This document shows positions 30,184 through 39,105 of a DNA stretch of 64,000 bases, piece by piece. Both the position numbers and the translations under genes were made by a program. The notes beneath the pieces are model-generated. The model was given only the letters and a program-made list of their open reading frames with translations. It had not been told where the DNA came from and searched no databases. Numbering within the stretch: position 1 is the stretch's first letter; every line of letters begins with the position of its first letter. The DNA comes from Deltaproteobacteria bacterium Ga0077550 (GTDB lineage Bacteria; Myxococcota_A; Polyangia; Nannocystales; Nannocystaceae). The stretch spans positions 1 to 64,000 of the forward strand of contig LNFB01000269.1 of assembly GCA_001464385.1 (NCBI GenBank), written 5' to 3'.

Positions 30184-30408
30184 TCATCCACCGAGGGTCC
30201 AGATCTCGCGGCCCGACTTGAGCTGCTTCTTCGCGATCGCGAAGCCCTCGGCGCCCTCGGACTCGGCGAGTGCGCGCAGCTCGGCGAGGTCGGCGGCGGT
30301 GCCGTCGCAGAAGCCGATCGGGCGCGGGTTGTTGGGGGCGCACAGCTGGACCTGGAATTCGCCGTGGTCCCAGCGGGTCTGCGTCGCGTTGTCGTAGGGG
30401 TAGATCAC
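30184..30408 (-). CDS. Small uncharacterised protein (74 aa)
   Basis: 74 residues from GTG 30408. The sequence is balanced in composition: MIYPYDNATQTRWDHGEFQV, CAPNNPRPIGFC, a helical middle AADLAELRALAESEG, and AKKQLKSGREIWTLGG. No signal, membrane helix or known family. The divergent neighbour is the propeller lipoprotein (start 30576) and the convergent one the double-psi-barrel lipoprotein. Confidence 0.55.
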   Translation of the reverse strand: MIYPYDNATQTRWDHGEFQVQLCAPNNPRPIGFCDGTAADLAELRALAESEGAEGFAIAKKQLKSGREIWTLGG

Positions 30409-30575
30409 GGGCGCGAGACTACGACGGTCGGCGCGGATCTGCGGATGCGTGCACGGCCGTGCGGAATCGCGGCGGCGCAGGCGCGCGCCTGTGCACCTCG
30501 CGACACAACGCCGCGGGGAGTCTCCGCTGCGCCGTGCGGGGGAATCCTGCTAGGGTGCTGACCTCGGAGTTCCCC

Positions 30576-31925
30576 ATGAAGTACGTCTCCTGTCGCGCGA
30601 CGCTCGTCGGCTGTGCCTTGGTCCTGGGGTGCGGCTCCGACTCCAACCCGGCTGCGACCGCGTCGGCGGAGGACAGCGGCGGCACCGGCAACACCACGGT
30701 CCCCGCCACCACCGGCACGACCGGTGACACTGCGGCCAGCGCGTCGGCGAGCGCGAGCGTCGGTGACACCACCACCACGACGGGCGCCGACGAGGGCAAC
30801 GACAGCGGCCCGCTCCCGGTGAAGCTCGACGTGCTCGGGATCCCGGACATCGCGATCGGGGCCTGCGGTGGCAAGGGCGGCGGCTCGAACGATCCCGACT
30901 TCTCGTACATCTGGGTGGCGAACAGCGAGGAAGGGACGGTCTCGAAGATCAACACGGTCTCGCTGGAGGAGGAGGGCCGCTACTGGACGCGCGCCGATCC
31001 GGCCGGCAGCCCGTCGCGCACCTCGGTGTCGCTCAACGGCGACGTCGCGGTCGCCAATCGCGAGGGCGGCGTCATCAAGATCTCCGCGCGGCTCGAGGGC
31101 TGCCCCGAGCCGAACAACACGTCGTCGGGCGCCGGCGACGTGAAGCCGTTCCCCGACGGCTGCGTTGTGTGGTTCACGCCGTTCAACTACACGAGCCAGC
31201 GCCCGGTCGCGTGGGCGCCGGGCACGTGGAGCGACATCACCTGTCGCTACGAGGACGAGATGCTGTGGACCTCGGGCGCCCAGGGCGAGGCGGTCGAGGT
31301 GCTGCTGTTGAACGGTGAGGATGGCGCGGTGGAGGAGCTGATCCCGATCGTCGGGACGCAGGCCGGCTTCTACGGCATCTACGGTGCCGCCTCGGACGCC
31401 GAGGGCAACTTCTGGGGCAGCCAGCTCGGCATCGGCAACCTCGTCCGCGTCGATCGCAACAACTTCGAGTACGAAGAGCACCCGATGGCCCTGAACGGCT
31501 ACGGGATGACGGTCGACACCGAGGGCCGCCCGTGGACGTGCAGCAACGGCGTCGCTCGCTTCGATCCCGACGACGGCACCTGGCAGACCAACGCCAACGT
31601 CGGCGGCGGGGGTGGCTGCATGGTCGACGCCGACGGCCACCTGTGGATCGGTGGCTATGGCAACGGCGGCGGCAACATGATCTCGATCGACACGGAGACC
31701 CTCGCCGTCGTCCAGACGATCCCGATCCCCAACTACGTCCACGGCGTCAGCATCGACTTCTACGGCTACGTCTGGGGCGTCACGCTAGGCCAGCCCTTCG
31801 CCTATCGCGTCGACCCGGCCGACGGCACCTTCGAGACCTTCGCCGGTCTCACGGGCCCGTACACGTACAGCGACATGACCGGGTGGGCGCTGTCGAACGT
31901 CGTCGGCGGCGGGCCGAGCGGTTGA
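30576..31925 (+). CDS. NHL/Vgb-like beta-propeller lipoprotein
   Basis: 449 residues from ATG 30576. The signal peptide ends GCALVLGCGSD, lipobox LVLGC at Cys19. A Thr/Ala/Ser/Gly/Asp-rich linker of about 60 residues follows (TTGTTGDTAASASASASVGD). From about 95 on the protein has repeated blade-like units: FSYIWVANSEEGTVSKINT, EGNFWGSQLGIGNLVRVDRN, ADGHLWIGGYGNGGGNMISI, FYGYVWGVTLGQPFAYRVDP, like streptogramin-lyase-type (Vgb) or NHL propellers. It is probably a surface binding protein; no catalytic residues are assigned. The stop at 31925 directly abuts the end of the convergent uridylyltransferase gene. Confidence 0.8.
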   Translation: MKYVSCRATLVGCALVLGCGSDSNPAATASAEDSGGTGNTTVPATTGTTGDTAASASASASVGDTTTTTGADEGNDSGPLPVKLDVLGIPDIAIGACGGKGGGSNDPDFSYIWVANSEEGTVSKINTVSLEEEGRYWTRADPAGSPSRTSVSLNGDVAVANREGGVIKISARLEGCPEPNNTSSGAGDVKPFPDGCVVWFTPFNYTSQRPVAWAPGTWSDITCRYEDEMLWTSGAQGEAVEVLLLNGEDGAVEELIPIVGTQAGFYGIYGAASDAEGNFWGSQLGIGNLVRVDRNNFEYEEHPMALNGYGMTVDTEGRPWTCSNGVARFDPDDGTWQTNANVGGGGGCMVDADGHLWIGGYGNGGGNMISIDTETLAVVQTIPIPNYVHGVSIDFYGYVWGVTLGQPFAYRVDPADGTFETFAGLTGPYTYSDMTGWALSNVVGGGPSG

Positions 31926-33080
31926 TCACTCGTCGGCCAAGCCCACGCTCCGCGCGAACGCCTCCAGCCGCGGTCGCGCGACCGCCAGATCCTCCCGCGT
32001 CTTGATCGGCAGGAACCGCGTCTCGCGGTCCACGTCCAAGAACGCGGACGGGGCGAACTCGGTCACCTGACCGATCAGCTGCTCGAACTGCACGACCTCG
32101 CGCTCGCCTCCTCCCGGCCACGCGATCTTCTTGCGGACGGCGAACCACGTGAGGCCGAAGTCGCGGTCCATCTCGGCGGCGACGAGCCACAGGGTGTTGG
32201 TGTTGAAGTGGGGGAAGTCGGCGAGGTCGGTGCCGACCGGCAAGCGGAAGCCCTCGATGATCGCCGGGCGACCGCCGGGCAGATCCGCCACGCAGCCGCC
32301 GGCGTCACCGGCCAAGCGCCGCACGACCTCGACGCTGACCGCCGCGCCGCGACCCGCGGCCTGCAGGTGCGCGCCCAAGACGACGGGATCGAGCGACGCG
32401 CCGACGTTGTCGACGTTCGAGATGAGGATGTGCTCGACGCCGCGGCTGCGCAGCGTCGCGAGCGTGCCGCTGCTGCGTAGCCGCGCCAACGTGTCGCCGT
32501 GGCCGGGCGCGGCGTACAGCGTGGCGTCGTCGAAGTCCGCGGCCTCGGGCAGGCTCGCCAGCGGCGTGCCGTCGGGCAGCACGCGGGGCATGATCGACTG
32601 GCTGAACCAGTAGCGATCGTCCTTGCGCAGGCCGGCCCAGTCGACCGCCTCGACGTGGGCGCGGCTGGTCGCCTCGGTCGCGAAGCTGTGCATGAGCACC
32701 ACCGGGATCGCACACCCGAGCGTCTCGGCGCGGCGCTCGACCTCGGCGAGCTTCACCGCGAGGAAGCTCGTGCGGCTGTGACCGTCGACGACCGGCACGA
32801 CCCCCTTCGCGCCGCCGCCGAACCGCGTCGCCATGCCGCCGTTGAGCACGAGCACGGCGACCTTGCCGGCGCGCAGCGCCGCGAGCCCGAGCTCGGCGCG
32901 CGCGGCCGCCTCGGGGCCGGTGCTGCTGCGGACGTCGACCGGCGGCACCGCCAGCGGCGTGGGTGCCTTCGCGAGGCGGTTCGCGGCGGGCTCGAGCTCG
33001 CCGGTGACGACGCGGCGACACAGATCCGCGAAGGCCTCGCGGTCGAACGCATGATGGGCGACGCTGCTGCGGAGTTCCAC
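31926..33080 (-). CDS. UTP-glucose-1-phosphate (UDP-sugar) uridylyltransferase, eukaryote-type family
   Basis: 384 residues from a GTG at 33080; a TTG six nt upstream is also possible, and the open frame beyond is unlike the family. The nucleotide-binding signature VLVLNGGMATRFGGGAKGV lies near residue 80, followed by VVLMHSFATE, YWFSQSIMPRVLPDG, LISNVDNVGASLDPVV and PHFNTNTLWLV. These match the UGP/UAP-type pyrophosphorylases (UTP plus sugar-1-phosphate gives UDP-sugar and PPi) rather than bacterial GalU. The substrate sugar cannot be fixed. It lies within the exoenzyme region but on the opposite strand, divergent from the M11 protease. Confidence 0.8.
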   Translation of the reverse strand: MELRSSVAHHAFDREAFADLCRRVVTGELEPAANRLAKAPTPLAVPPVDVRSSTGPEAAARAELGLAALRAGKVAVLVLNGGMATRFGGGAKGVVPVVDGHSRTSFLAVKLAEVERRAETLGCAIPVVLMHSFATEATSRAHVEAVDWAGLRKDDRYWFSQSIMPRVLPDGTPLASLPEAADFDDATLYAAPGHGDTLARLRSSGTLATLRSRGVEHILISNVDNVGASLDPVVLGAHLQAAGRGAAVSVEVVRRLAGDAGGCVADLPGGRPAIIEGFRLPVGTDLADFPHFNTNTLWLVAAEMDRDFGLTWFAVRKKIAWPGGGEREVVQFEQLIGQVTEFAPSAFLDVDRETRFLPIKTREDLAVARPRLEAFARSVGLADE

Positions 33081-33225
33081 GACCAAGGGGTAACACAGCG
33101 CCGCGCGCGTGCCCAACGTGTCGCGCGGCTCACCACGCGCGCACCATCGGGGCCCAATCGCGCGGATTCGCGGCGATTTCTGCCGCGTCGCGGAACCGCG
33201 GCCACGGCTCGGGTTACCCGGCGAC

Positions 33226-35100
33226 ATGCCCGCTGCACTCGCGTCCCTCGGCATGCTGCTCGCCCTGTCGCCCATCGTCGCCGACGACCGCTTGGACACC
33301 GCGCACGGCCGCTACGAGCCGTGGGCGGGCACCGATCTCGAGGGGCGACCGCTGTTCATCCACCGCATCGTCGACGACGGCGTGGCGACGGTGCTCGACG
33401 TCGCGGACCCGACTCCGCTCGCGGTGCCGGGCAGCGTGCTGCGCGTGCACGGCCGCCGCGACGGGCGACACCTCGCGCTCGACCGGTTCTCCGTCGAGGC
33501 CCCGCCGCCCTCGCCCGCGATCGATCCGGCCCCGCTGCCGCCGCGCACGCTCGCGCTGCTCCTGCTCGACTTCGGCGCGGACCCGCTGCCGTTCACGATC
33601 GACGAGGCGAGGACGCGCATGTTCGACGCGGCCGACAGCAGCGCGGCGTACTACGCCGAGGCGTCGTTCGGCAAGGAGTCGCTCACCGGCGACGTCTTCG
33701 GCACCTACACGATCCCGTGGCCGGGCTCGTGTGACCCGGACGCCATCGCGGCGTCGGCCATCGCGGCGATGGCCGCGGACGGCCACGATCCCACCGCCTA
33801 TTCGCAGCTCATGTACCTCTTCCCCGGGGGCTGCGACTTCGGCGGGCTCGCGCAGCTCGGAATCCCCGGGCAGCCGGCCCGCGACAGCTGGTACAACGGC
33901 TACTTCGATTGCGTCGTCCGCAATCAGGAGGTCGGGCACAATTATGGCATGGTCCACAGCCACTCGTACGAGTGCGCGAGTGGGTCGGCGTTCGAGTCCT
34001 GTCCGGGCAACGAGTACGGCAATCCGTACGATCCGATGGGCGGCGGATGTGCGCACATCTCGGCCCACCAGAAGCAATACATGGGGTGGCTCGAGGGCTG
34101 CAACATGGTCTCCTCGACCGCCGACGGCCGATTCCAGCTGCTCCCGCTGGAGCTGCCGTGCGACGGGATCCAGGCCCTGCGGCTCCCTGCGTATGACGGC
34201 CGGCAATATTACCTCGAATACCGCCAGCCCCTGGGATTCGACGGTGCATTGTCGGGGGTCCTGGTGAACGTCTCGGGGGTCGCCGATTACTATGGGCCGG
34301 ACGCCTTCGTGCTCACCGGCATCGGCGACGGCGGGTTCCTCCGCGCCGGCGACAGCTACACCGATCCGCAGGGATTGGTCACGTTCACGATCGTCGAATT
34401 GCTCGACACCCACGCGGTGATCGACGTCGTGTTCGCCGACGGCGGCGCGGGCGAGCCGACCTGCGAGGGCGGCGGGACGCCCGAGGCCGTCGCGGACGTC
34501 TGGGGCGTGCTGGCCTGCGCTGGCGGGCCGTTCCAGGGCGACGCCGAGCCGCCGGTCGTCGCGATCACCAGTCCGACCGACGGCCAGCGCTTCGATCCCG
34601 GCGCGTCGTTCACGATCGAGGTCGACGCGAGCGACGACGTCATGGTGTCGCGGGTCTCGTTGTGGCTGGACGGCACGCTGCAGTCGACCCTCACGGCGCC
34701 GCCGTGGCAGTGGCCGGTGCAGGACGCACCCGTGGGGACCTTCGAGCTCTACGCTGTCGCCGACGACGGCATCCACGAGGCCCAGAGCGCGATCGTGACG
34801 TTCGAGGTGCGCGAGACGGACGCGCCGGGGGCCGACTCGGAGGGCGGCGGCGAGGGCGGGGGCACGGCGGGCGCCGGCACCGACGGCGACGCCGATCCCG
34901 CGGGCACCAGCGATGGCGATCCCGCGCTGCCGCCGGGCTTCGGCGGCGCCGACGGGGACGCCGCGGGTTGCGGCTGCCGTGGCGGCGGCACGGGCCCTGG
35001 AGCCGCGATGCCCTGGATCGCGTGCGTCGTCGGGTTCGCGCTGCGTCGTCGACGCGGCACCGCCGAAGCCGTGCGGCGCGATCCGAACCGCGCCGCGTGA
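33226..35100 (+). CDS. Gametolysin-like (peptidase M11) metalloprotease with MYXO-CTERM sorting tail
   Basis: 624 residues from ATG 33226. Signal peptide MPAALASLGMLLALSPIVAD. The zinc site reads QEVGHNYGMVHSH at 234-246: a QExxH variant of HExxHxxGxxH, a variation also known in some Volvox members of the gametolysin family. PYDPMGGGCAHIS follows, a Met-turn-like segment. Residues about 445-530 form an Ig-like domain (ITSPTDGQRFDPGASFTIEV). The end has a Gly/Asp-rich linker, AAGCGCRGGG, a hydrophobic helix (MPWIACVVGFAL) and RRRR, the MYXO-CTERM layout that is cleaved at the Cys and attached to the surface. It likely cleaves glycoproteins outside the cell. Confidence 0.85.
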   Translation: MPAALASLGMLLALSPIVADDRLDTAHGRYEPWAGTDLEGRPLFIHRIVDDGVATVLDVADPTPLAVPGSVLRVHGRRDGRHLALDRFSVEAPPPSPAIDPAPLPPRTLALLLLDFGADPLPFTIDEARTRMFDAADSSAAYYAEASFGKESLTGDVFGTYTIPWPGSCDPDAIAASAIAAMAADGHDPTAYSQLMYLFPGGCDFGGLAQLGIPGQPARDSWYNGYFDCVVRNQEVGHNYGMVHSHSYECASGSAFESCPGNEYGNPYDPMGGGCAHISAHQKQYMGWLEGCNMVSSTADGRFQLLPLELPCDGIQALRLPAYDGRQYYLEYRQPLGFDGALSGVLVNVSGVADYYGPDAFVLTGIGDGGFLRAGDSYTDPQGLVTFTIVELLDTHAVIDVVFADGGAGEPTCEGGGTPEAVADVWGVLACAGGPFQGDAEPPVVAITSPTDGQRFDPGASFTIEVDASDDVMVSRVSLWLDGTLQSTLTAPPWQWPVQDAPVGTFELYAVADDGIHEAQSAIVTFEVRETDAPGADSEGGGEGGGTAGAGTDGDADPAGTSDGDPALPPGFGGADGDAAGCGCRGGGTGPGAAMPWIACVVGFALRRRRGTAEAVRRDPNRAA

Positions 35101-35133
35101 GCCGAAACCACGACCTCGGGGAACTGGGCGCGA

Positions 35134-36336
35134 ATGCTCGAGCTCCACCGCCACCCATGGGCGACGATGACGTCGATCGCGGCCTTCGCGGCCGTCGCGG
35201 GCTGCGTCTCGGCGCCGCCCGGCGAGGCCACCGACGCGACCACGGGCGCGGCCTCGGGCGACGACGCGGGGGTCGGCGGCGTCGAGACCGACGCGGACGC
35301 GACCTCGGCGGGCCCGAGCACTGCGTCCGGCGAACCCACGGCGAGCGCGGGCACGGCGAGCACCGCCGCAGACGTCACCGGCGACCCGAGCGGGAGCGAC
35401 GGGAGCGACGGCAGTGCGCCCGGCGAGGGCTGGACGTTGGTGTGGTCCGACGAGTTCGACGGCGACGCGATCGATCCGACCCGCTGGCAGCACGAGGTGA
35501 ACTGCTGGGGCGGCGGCAACGGCGAGCAGCAGTGCTACACGGCGAGCCCCGACAACGCGTTCGTCGAGGGCGGCATGCTGCACCTCGTCGCGCGCAGCGG
35601 GCCGAGCTCCGGCCCGGCCGTCAACGACGACGATCCGAACTACGACCCGAACGACACGTCGGTGACGCTGCCCTACAGCTCGGCGCGGCTGCGCACGCGC
35701 GGCATGGGCGACTGGACGTATGGGCGCGTCGAGGTGCGGGCCCGGATGCCGCAGGGGCAGGGCACGTGGACGGGCGTGTGGATGCTGCCGACCGACGGCG
35801 TCTACGGCACGTGGGCGGCGTCCGGCGAGATCGACATCGTCGAGACCGTGAACCTCCACGTCGACGGTGAGGACCGCCTCTACGGCACGCTGCACTACGG
35901 CTCGTACTGGCCGGCCAACGTGCACACCGGCGCGGAGTACCGGATCCCCGGCGCCAACCCGGCGGATGACTTCCACGACTACGCGATGGAGTGGGAGCAG
36001 GGCGAGATCCGCTGGTACGTCGACGACCACCACTACGCGACCCAGCGCGCCGACGGTTGGTACACGCTCTACGACGACGGCACCGGCCAGATGATCGAGG
36101 GGCAGGGCGCCGCGCCGTTCGATCAGTCGTTCCACCTGCTGCTCAACCTCGCGGTCGGCGGCGCGTGGGCGGGCAACGTCAACGCCGGCGGCATCGATGC
36201 GTCCGTGTTCCCCCAGGAGATGACGATCGACCACGTGCGCGTGTACCAATGCGCCGCGGACCCCGCGACGGGGCTCGGCTGCGCTACCCTCGGGGACGAC
36301 GCCGTGCTCGTGCCCGGGATCGATCCGCCACCATGA
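35134..36336 (+). CDS. Glycoside hydrolase family 16 lipoprotein (beta-glucanase)
   Basis: 400 residues from ATG 35134 (ATG 35167 also in frame). A signal peptide ends AAFAAVAGC, lipobox Cys24, then about 70 residues of Thr/Ala/Gly/Asp-rich linker. The catalytic domain (about 98-385) shows WSDEFDGDAIDP at its start, MLHLVAR, and the GH16 signature GEIDIVE at 231-237, where Glu232 is the nucleophile and Glu237 the acid/base. HDYAMEWEQGEIRWYVDD follows. GH16 enzymes of this type cleave beta-1,3 or beta-1,3/1,4 glucans (laminarin, fungal or algal walls). The stop overlaps the sigma-factor start (ATGA), making it the first gene of a coupled five-gene operon. Confidence 0.92.
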   Translation: MLELHRHPWATMTSIAAFAAVAGCVSAPPGEATDATTGAASGDDAGVGGVETDADATSAGPSTASGEPTASAGTASTAADVTGDPSGSDGSDGSAPGEGWTLVWSDEFDGDAIDPTRWQHEVNCWGGGNGEQQCYTASPDNAFVEGGMLHLVARSGPSSGPAVNDDDPNYDPNDTSVTLPYSSARLRTRGMGDWTYGRVEVRARMPQGQGTWTGVWMLPTDGVYGTWAASGEIDIVETVNLHVDGEDRLYGTLHYGSYWPANVHTGAEYRIPGANPADDFHDYAMEWEQGEIRWYVDDHHYATQRADGWYTLYDDGTGQMIEGQGAAPFDQSFHLLLNLAVGGAWAGNVNAGGIDASVFPQEMTIDHVRVYQCAADPATGLGCATLGDDAVLVPGIDPPP

Positions 36337-36974
36337 GCAGCCCGTCGTCGCGACCGCTCGTCCCCGCCCTGCGCCTGGCCCCGCCAGCGACGCTGGTCGA
36401 TCGGCTGCGCGCGCACGACCGCGACGCGGCGCGCGAGCTGTTCGATCGCCACGCCGACAAGGTCGAGCGCGCCGTCGGATCGGTGATGGGCTTCGACGAC
36501 GACGTTCAGGATGTCGTGCAGGACGCCTTCGTCGCGGCGCTCGACGGGATCGCGGGGTTCCGCGGCGACGACGACGCGCTGGGCCCGTGGGTGCGGGTCA
36601 TCGGCGTCCGGCTCGCGCTCAAGAAGCTGCGCTGGCGACGGACGCGACAGTGGTTCGGGTGGGCGGGCTCGGCCCACGTGCCGCGATTGATCGGGCCTGC
36701 GCGCACCGACACGCAGGCCGCGCTCGTGCGCGCCCATGCCGTGCTCGAGCAGCTGCCGCTCGGCGAGCGCGTCGCGTTCGGGCTGCGGTTCATCGAGGGG
36801 CTCCGCCTCGAGGAGGTCGCGGAGGCGACGGGTGTCTCGCTCGCGACCGCCAAGCGCCGGCTCCGGGGCGCGCGCGCCCGGTTCTCCGCGCTGGCGGCCA
36901 GCGACGCGCTGCTGCGCGACTGGCTCGACGAGCCCGACGAGCCCGACGCGCCGCAGCAGGAGGATGTGCCGTGA
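36333..36974 (+). CDS. ECF-type RNA polymerase sigma factor
   Basis: 213 residues from ATG 36333, overlapping the GH16 stop. Region 2 reads ARELFDRHADKVERAVGSVM and DVQDVVQDAFVAALDGI. Region 4 reads LPLGERVAFGLRFIEGLRLE then ATGVSLATAKRRLRGARARF, a helix-turn-helix for the -35 element. Regions 1.1 and 3 are absent, as in ECF sigmas. Its TGA overlaps the GTG of the FecR-like protein, a classic sigma/regulator pair, so it probably directs its own operon and perhaps other exoenzyme genes nearby. I could not find a convincing repeated promoter motif by eye. Confidence 0.93.
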   Translation: MSSPSSRPLVPALRLAPPATLVDRLRAHDRDAARELFDRHADKVERAVGSVMGFDDDVQDVVQDAFVAALDGIAGFRGDDDALGPWVRVIGVRLALKKLRWRRTRQWFGWAGSAHVPRLIGPARTDTQAALVRAHAVLEQLPLGERVAFGLRFIEGLRLEEVAEATGVSLATAKRRLRGARARFSALAASDALLRDWLDEPDEPDAPQQEDVP

Positions 36975-38089
36975 GCCGAGGATTCGAAGCGCTGACCGCC
37001 CAGCTCGCCGCCCAGCACGCGCAGGCCCAGGGGCGCGATCGCGACGCGCGGCACGCCGCGATGCGGGCCGACGTGCTCGCGCGGGCGTTCGCGCCACGCC
37101 GACGCAGCGCGCTGCGCTGGTCGATCCCGACAGCGGCGCTGGTCGTGGTCGCGGCCGCGCTCGTGCTCGGCCTCGTTCGGTGGTCGAGCGCGCCGCTGAC
37201 GTTCCGCGTCGAGGCCGGCGTGGCCGAGGCCGGCGTGCAGGCGTTCTTCGTCACCGACGACGCGCCGCAGACGATGACCTTCTCCGACGGCAGCACCCTC
37301 GAGCTCGGGCCGCGCTCGCGCCTGCGCGTGGTGGCGCGGCGCAGCGATGGTGCGGACGTCGTGCTCGAGACGGGGAGCCTCACGACGCGGCTCGCCGACG
37401 GCGGCGGCGCGTGGAGCATCGACGCGGGGCCGTATCACGTGGTGGCCGCGGGCGCGGACCTCGAGCTGCGGTGGTCGGCGGACGCCGCGACGCTCGAACT
37501 CTCCGCGGCGCGCGGCTCCGTGTCGCTGCGCGGGGCGGCGATCGACGGCGAGCGCGTGGTCGCGATCGGCGAGCGCGTGCAGCTCGGCCCCGAGGTCGCG
37601 GCGCCGCCGATCGAGGTCGTGAGCGCACCTTCGCCCCGCGACGTCGCCGAGCCGCCGCCGTCCGCGGCGCCGATCGAAGCCCCGCGCGCGAGCCCGCGTC
37701 GGCCCGCCCGCCCATCGCCGCCCGAGGCCGACTGGCGCGCGCTGGCCCGCGCCGGCCGCCACGACGCGGCCCTCGACGCCGCCAAGGGGCAGGGCTTCGC
37801 CGCGCTGTGCAAGACGCTCGACGCCGACGGCCTGCTGCAGCTCGCGGATGTCGGGCGCTACGGCGGCGACGTTGCCCGGGCGCGCGAGGCCCTGCTCGCT
37901 CTGCGCAAGCGCTTCGCCGGCAGCGATGCGGCGGCGACCGCCGCGTTCGACCTCGGGCGGCTCGCGACGGGCGAGGCGGCGCGCTGCACCACGGCCGTGA
38001 CCTGGTTCGAGACGTATGTCCGCGAGCGGCCGCGCGGCGCCATGGTCGACGCGGCGCGTGAGCGCATCGCCGAGTGTCGAGGGCCGTGA
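36971..38089 (+). CDS. FecR-like sigma regulator, single-pass membrane protein
   Basis: 372 residues from GTG 36971, coupled to the sigma gene by GTGA. The N-terminal 45 residues are cytoplasmic and helical, a likely sigma-binding part. One TM helix at about 50-68 (IPTAALVVVAAALVLGLVRW) follows. The FecR domain (about 75-210) has the repeated beta pattern TFSDGSTLELGPRSRLRVVA, VVLETGSLTTRLA and LELSAARGSVSLRG. After a Pro-rich linker the C-terminus (about 250-372) is helical and TPR-like (YGGDVARAREALLALRKRF). It probably senses a periplasmic signal and restrains or activates the sigma factor. Its end overlaps the next start. Confidence 0.85.
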   Translation: MSRGFEALTAQLAAQHAQAQGRDRDARHAAMRADVLARAFAPRRRSALRWSIPTAALVVVAAALVLGLVRWSSAPLTFRVEAGVAEAGVQAFFVTDDAPQTMTFSDGSTLELGPRSRLRVVARRSDGADVVLETGSLTTRLADGGGAWSIDAGPYHVVAAGADLELRWSADAATLELSAARGSVSLRGAAIDGERVVAIGERVQLGPEVAAPPIEVVSAPSPRDVAEPPPSAAPIEAPRASPRRPARPSPPEADWRALARAGRHDAALDAAKGQGFAALCKTLDADGLLQLADVGRYGGDVARAREALLALRKRFAGSDAAATAAFDLGRLATGEAARCTTAVTWFETYVRERPRGAMVDAARERIAECRGP

Positions 38090-39105
38090 GCATCGCCGCG
38101 TTGCTGTGGATCGCGCTCGCGTCGTCGGGCCCCCCGGCCGACGGGGTGGTCGCAGCCGAGCCGGTCGCCGCCGAGGTCGACGTCGGCGACCGCGTCGTGG
38201 TGGTCCGCAACCCCGATCCCGATCTCGACGCGCGCCTGCTGGCCGAGCTGCGCTTCCTCGGGTTCACGTCGGAGGTCGTCGATGTCCCGGTGCCCCGCGA
38301 CGTCGCCGCGCTGCACGACCTCGCGCGGGTGCACGACGCCGCGGCCGCGATCGCCATCCACGACGGGGGCGATCGCGTGACCGTGTGGATCGGCGATCGC
38401 GTCACCGGCAAGTCGGTCGCGCGCGCGCTCGACCCGACCCAGCCCGATCGCGCCCGGGAGATCGCCGTGCGCACCGTCGAGCTGCTCCGCGCGAGCCTCG
38501 TGGAGCTGCAGCACGTGCCGGCGGCCCCCGAGGCCGAGGTCGCGTCGTCGCCGACGATCGAGCGCACGCTGTCTGCCCTCGTGCGCGCGCGGCTGGTCAT
38601 CGCAGCGATGGGAGCAGCAGGCGGTGCGCCCGGCGGGCTGGGCGTGATGGGCCACGTGCGCGCGGCGGTGCGCTACGCCCCGCATCGCCACGTCGGCGTG
38701 GTGCTCTCGGGCACCGCGCCGCTGCACGCGGCGGAGGTCCGGGGCCCCGAGGGCCGCGCCGACGTGTACGCGGGGTGGATCGGTCTCGGCCCATGGTTCG
38801 GCCTTCGCCGCCGCGACGCGAGGGCGCTGCCCGATCTGTCGCTCGCCGTCGGCCCGGCGTTCGTCGACATGCGGGGCCACGCCGCGGCCGGTCGCACCAG
38901 CGCCCACGCACGGGTCGTCGACGCGATGTTCGAGGCCACCGCGGGGCTCGACGTCGTGCTGTCGCGGCGCATCCGTTTGCGCCTCGAGGCCAGCGCGGGC
39001 ACGTGCGCGCGCACGGTCCGGGTGCGCTTCTCCGATCGACCGGTCGCGACGTGGTGTCGCCCCCATGCGCTCGGGGCGATCGGACTCGGAGTCGTCGCAT
39101 GGTGA
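38086..39105 (+). CDS. Exported protein of unknown function, fourth gene of the sigma operon
   Basis: 339 residues from GTG 38086, which overlaps the FecR-like stop as GTGA; a GTG at 38074 is also in frame. The signal peptide reads SIAALLWIALASSGPPADG. Residues about 30-145 form a compact alpha/beta region (RVVVVRNPDPDLDARLLAEL, AAIAIHDGGDRVTVWIGDRV, REIAVRTVELLRASLVEL). Residues about 160-339 are beta-rich with alternating hydrophobic residues (HVGVVLSGTAPLHAAEV, YAGWIGLGPWFGLRRRD), suggesting an outer-membrane-associated beta structure. No family recognised. Position in the operon suggests a role in surface sensing or export linked to the sigma system. Confidence 0.75.
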   Translation: MSIAALLWIALASSGPPADGVVAAEPVAAEVDVGDRVVVVRNPDPDLDARLLAELRFLGFTSEVVDVPVPRDVAALHDLARVHDAAAAIAIHDGGDRVTVWIGDRVTGKSVARALDPTQPDRAREIAVRTVELLRASLVELQHVPAAPEAEVASSPTIERTLSALVRARLVIAAMGAAGGAPGGLGVMGHVRAAVRYAPHRHVGVVLSGTAPLHAAEVRGPEGRADVYAGWIGLGPWFGLRRRDARALPDLSLAVGPAFVDMRGHAAAGRTSAHARVVDAMFEATAGLDVVLSRRIRLRLEASAGTCARTVRVRFSDRPVATWCRPHALGAIGLGVVAW

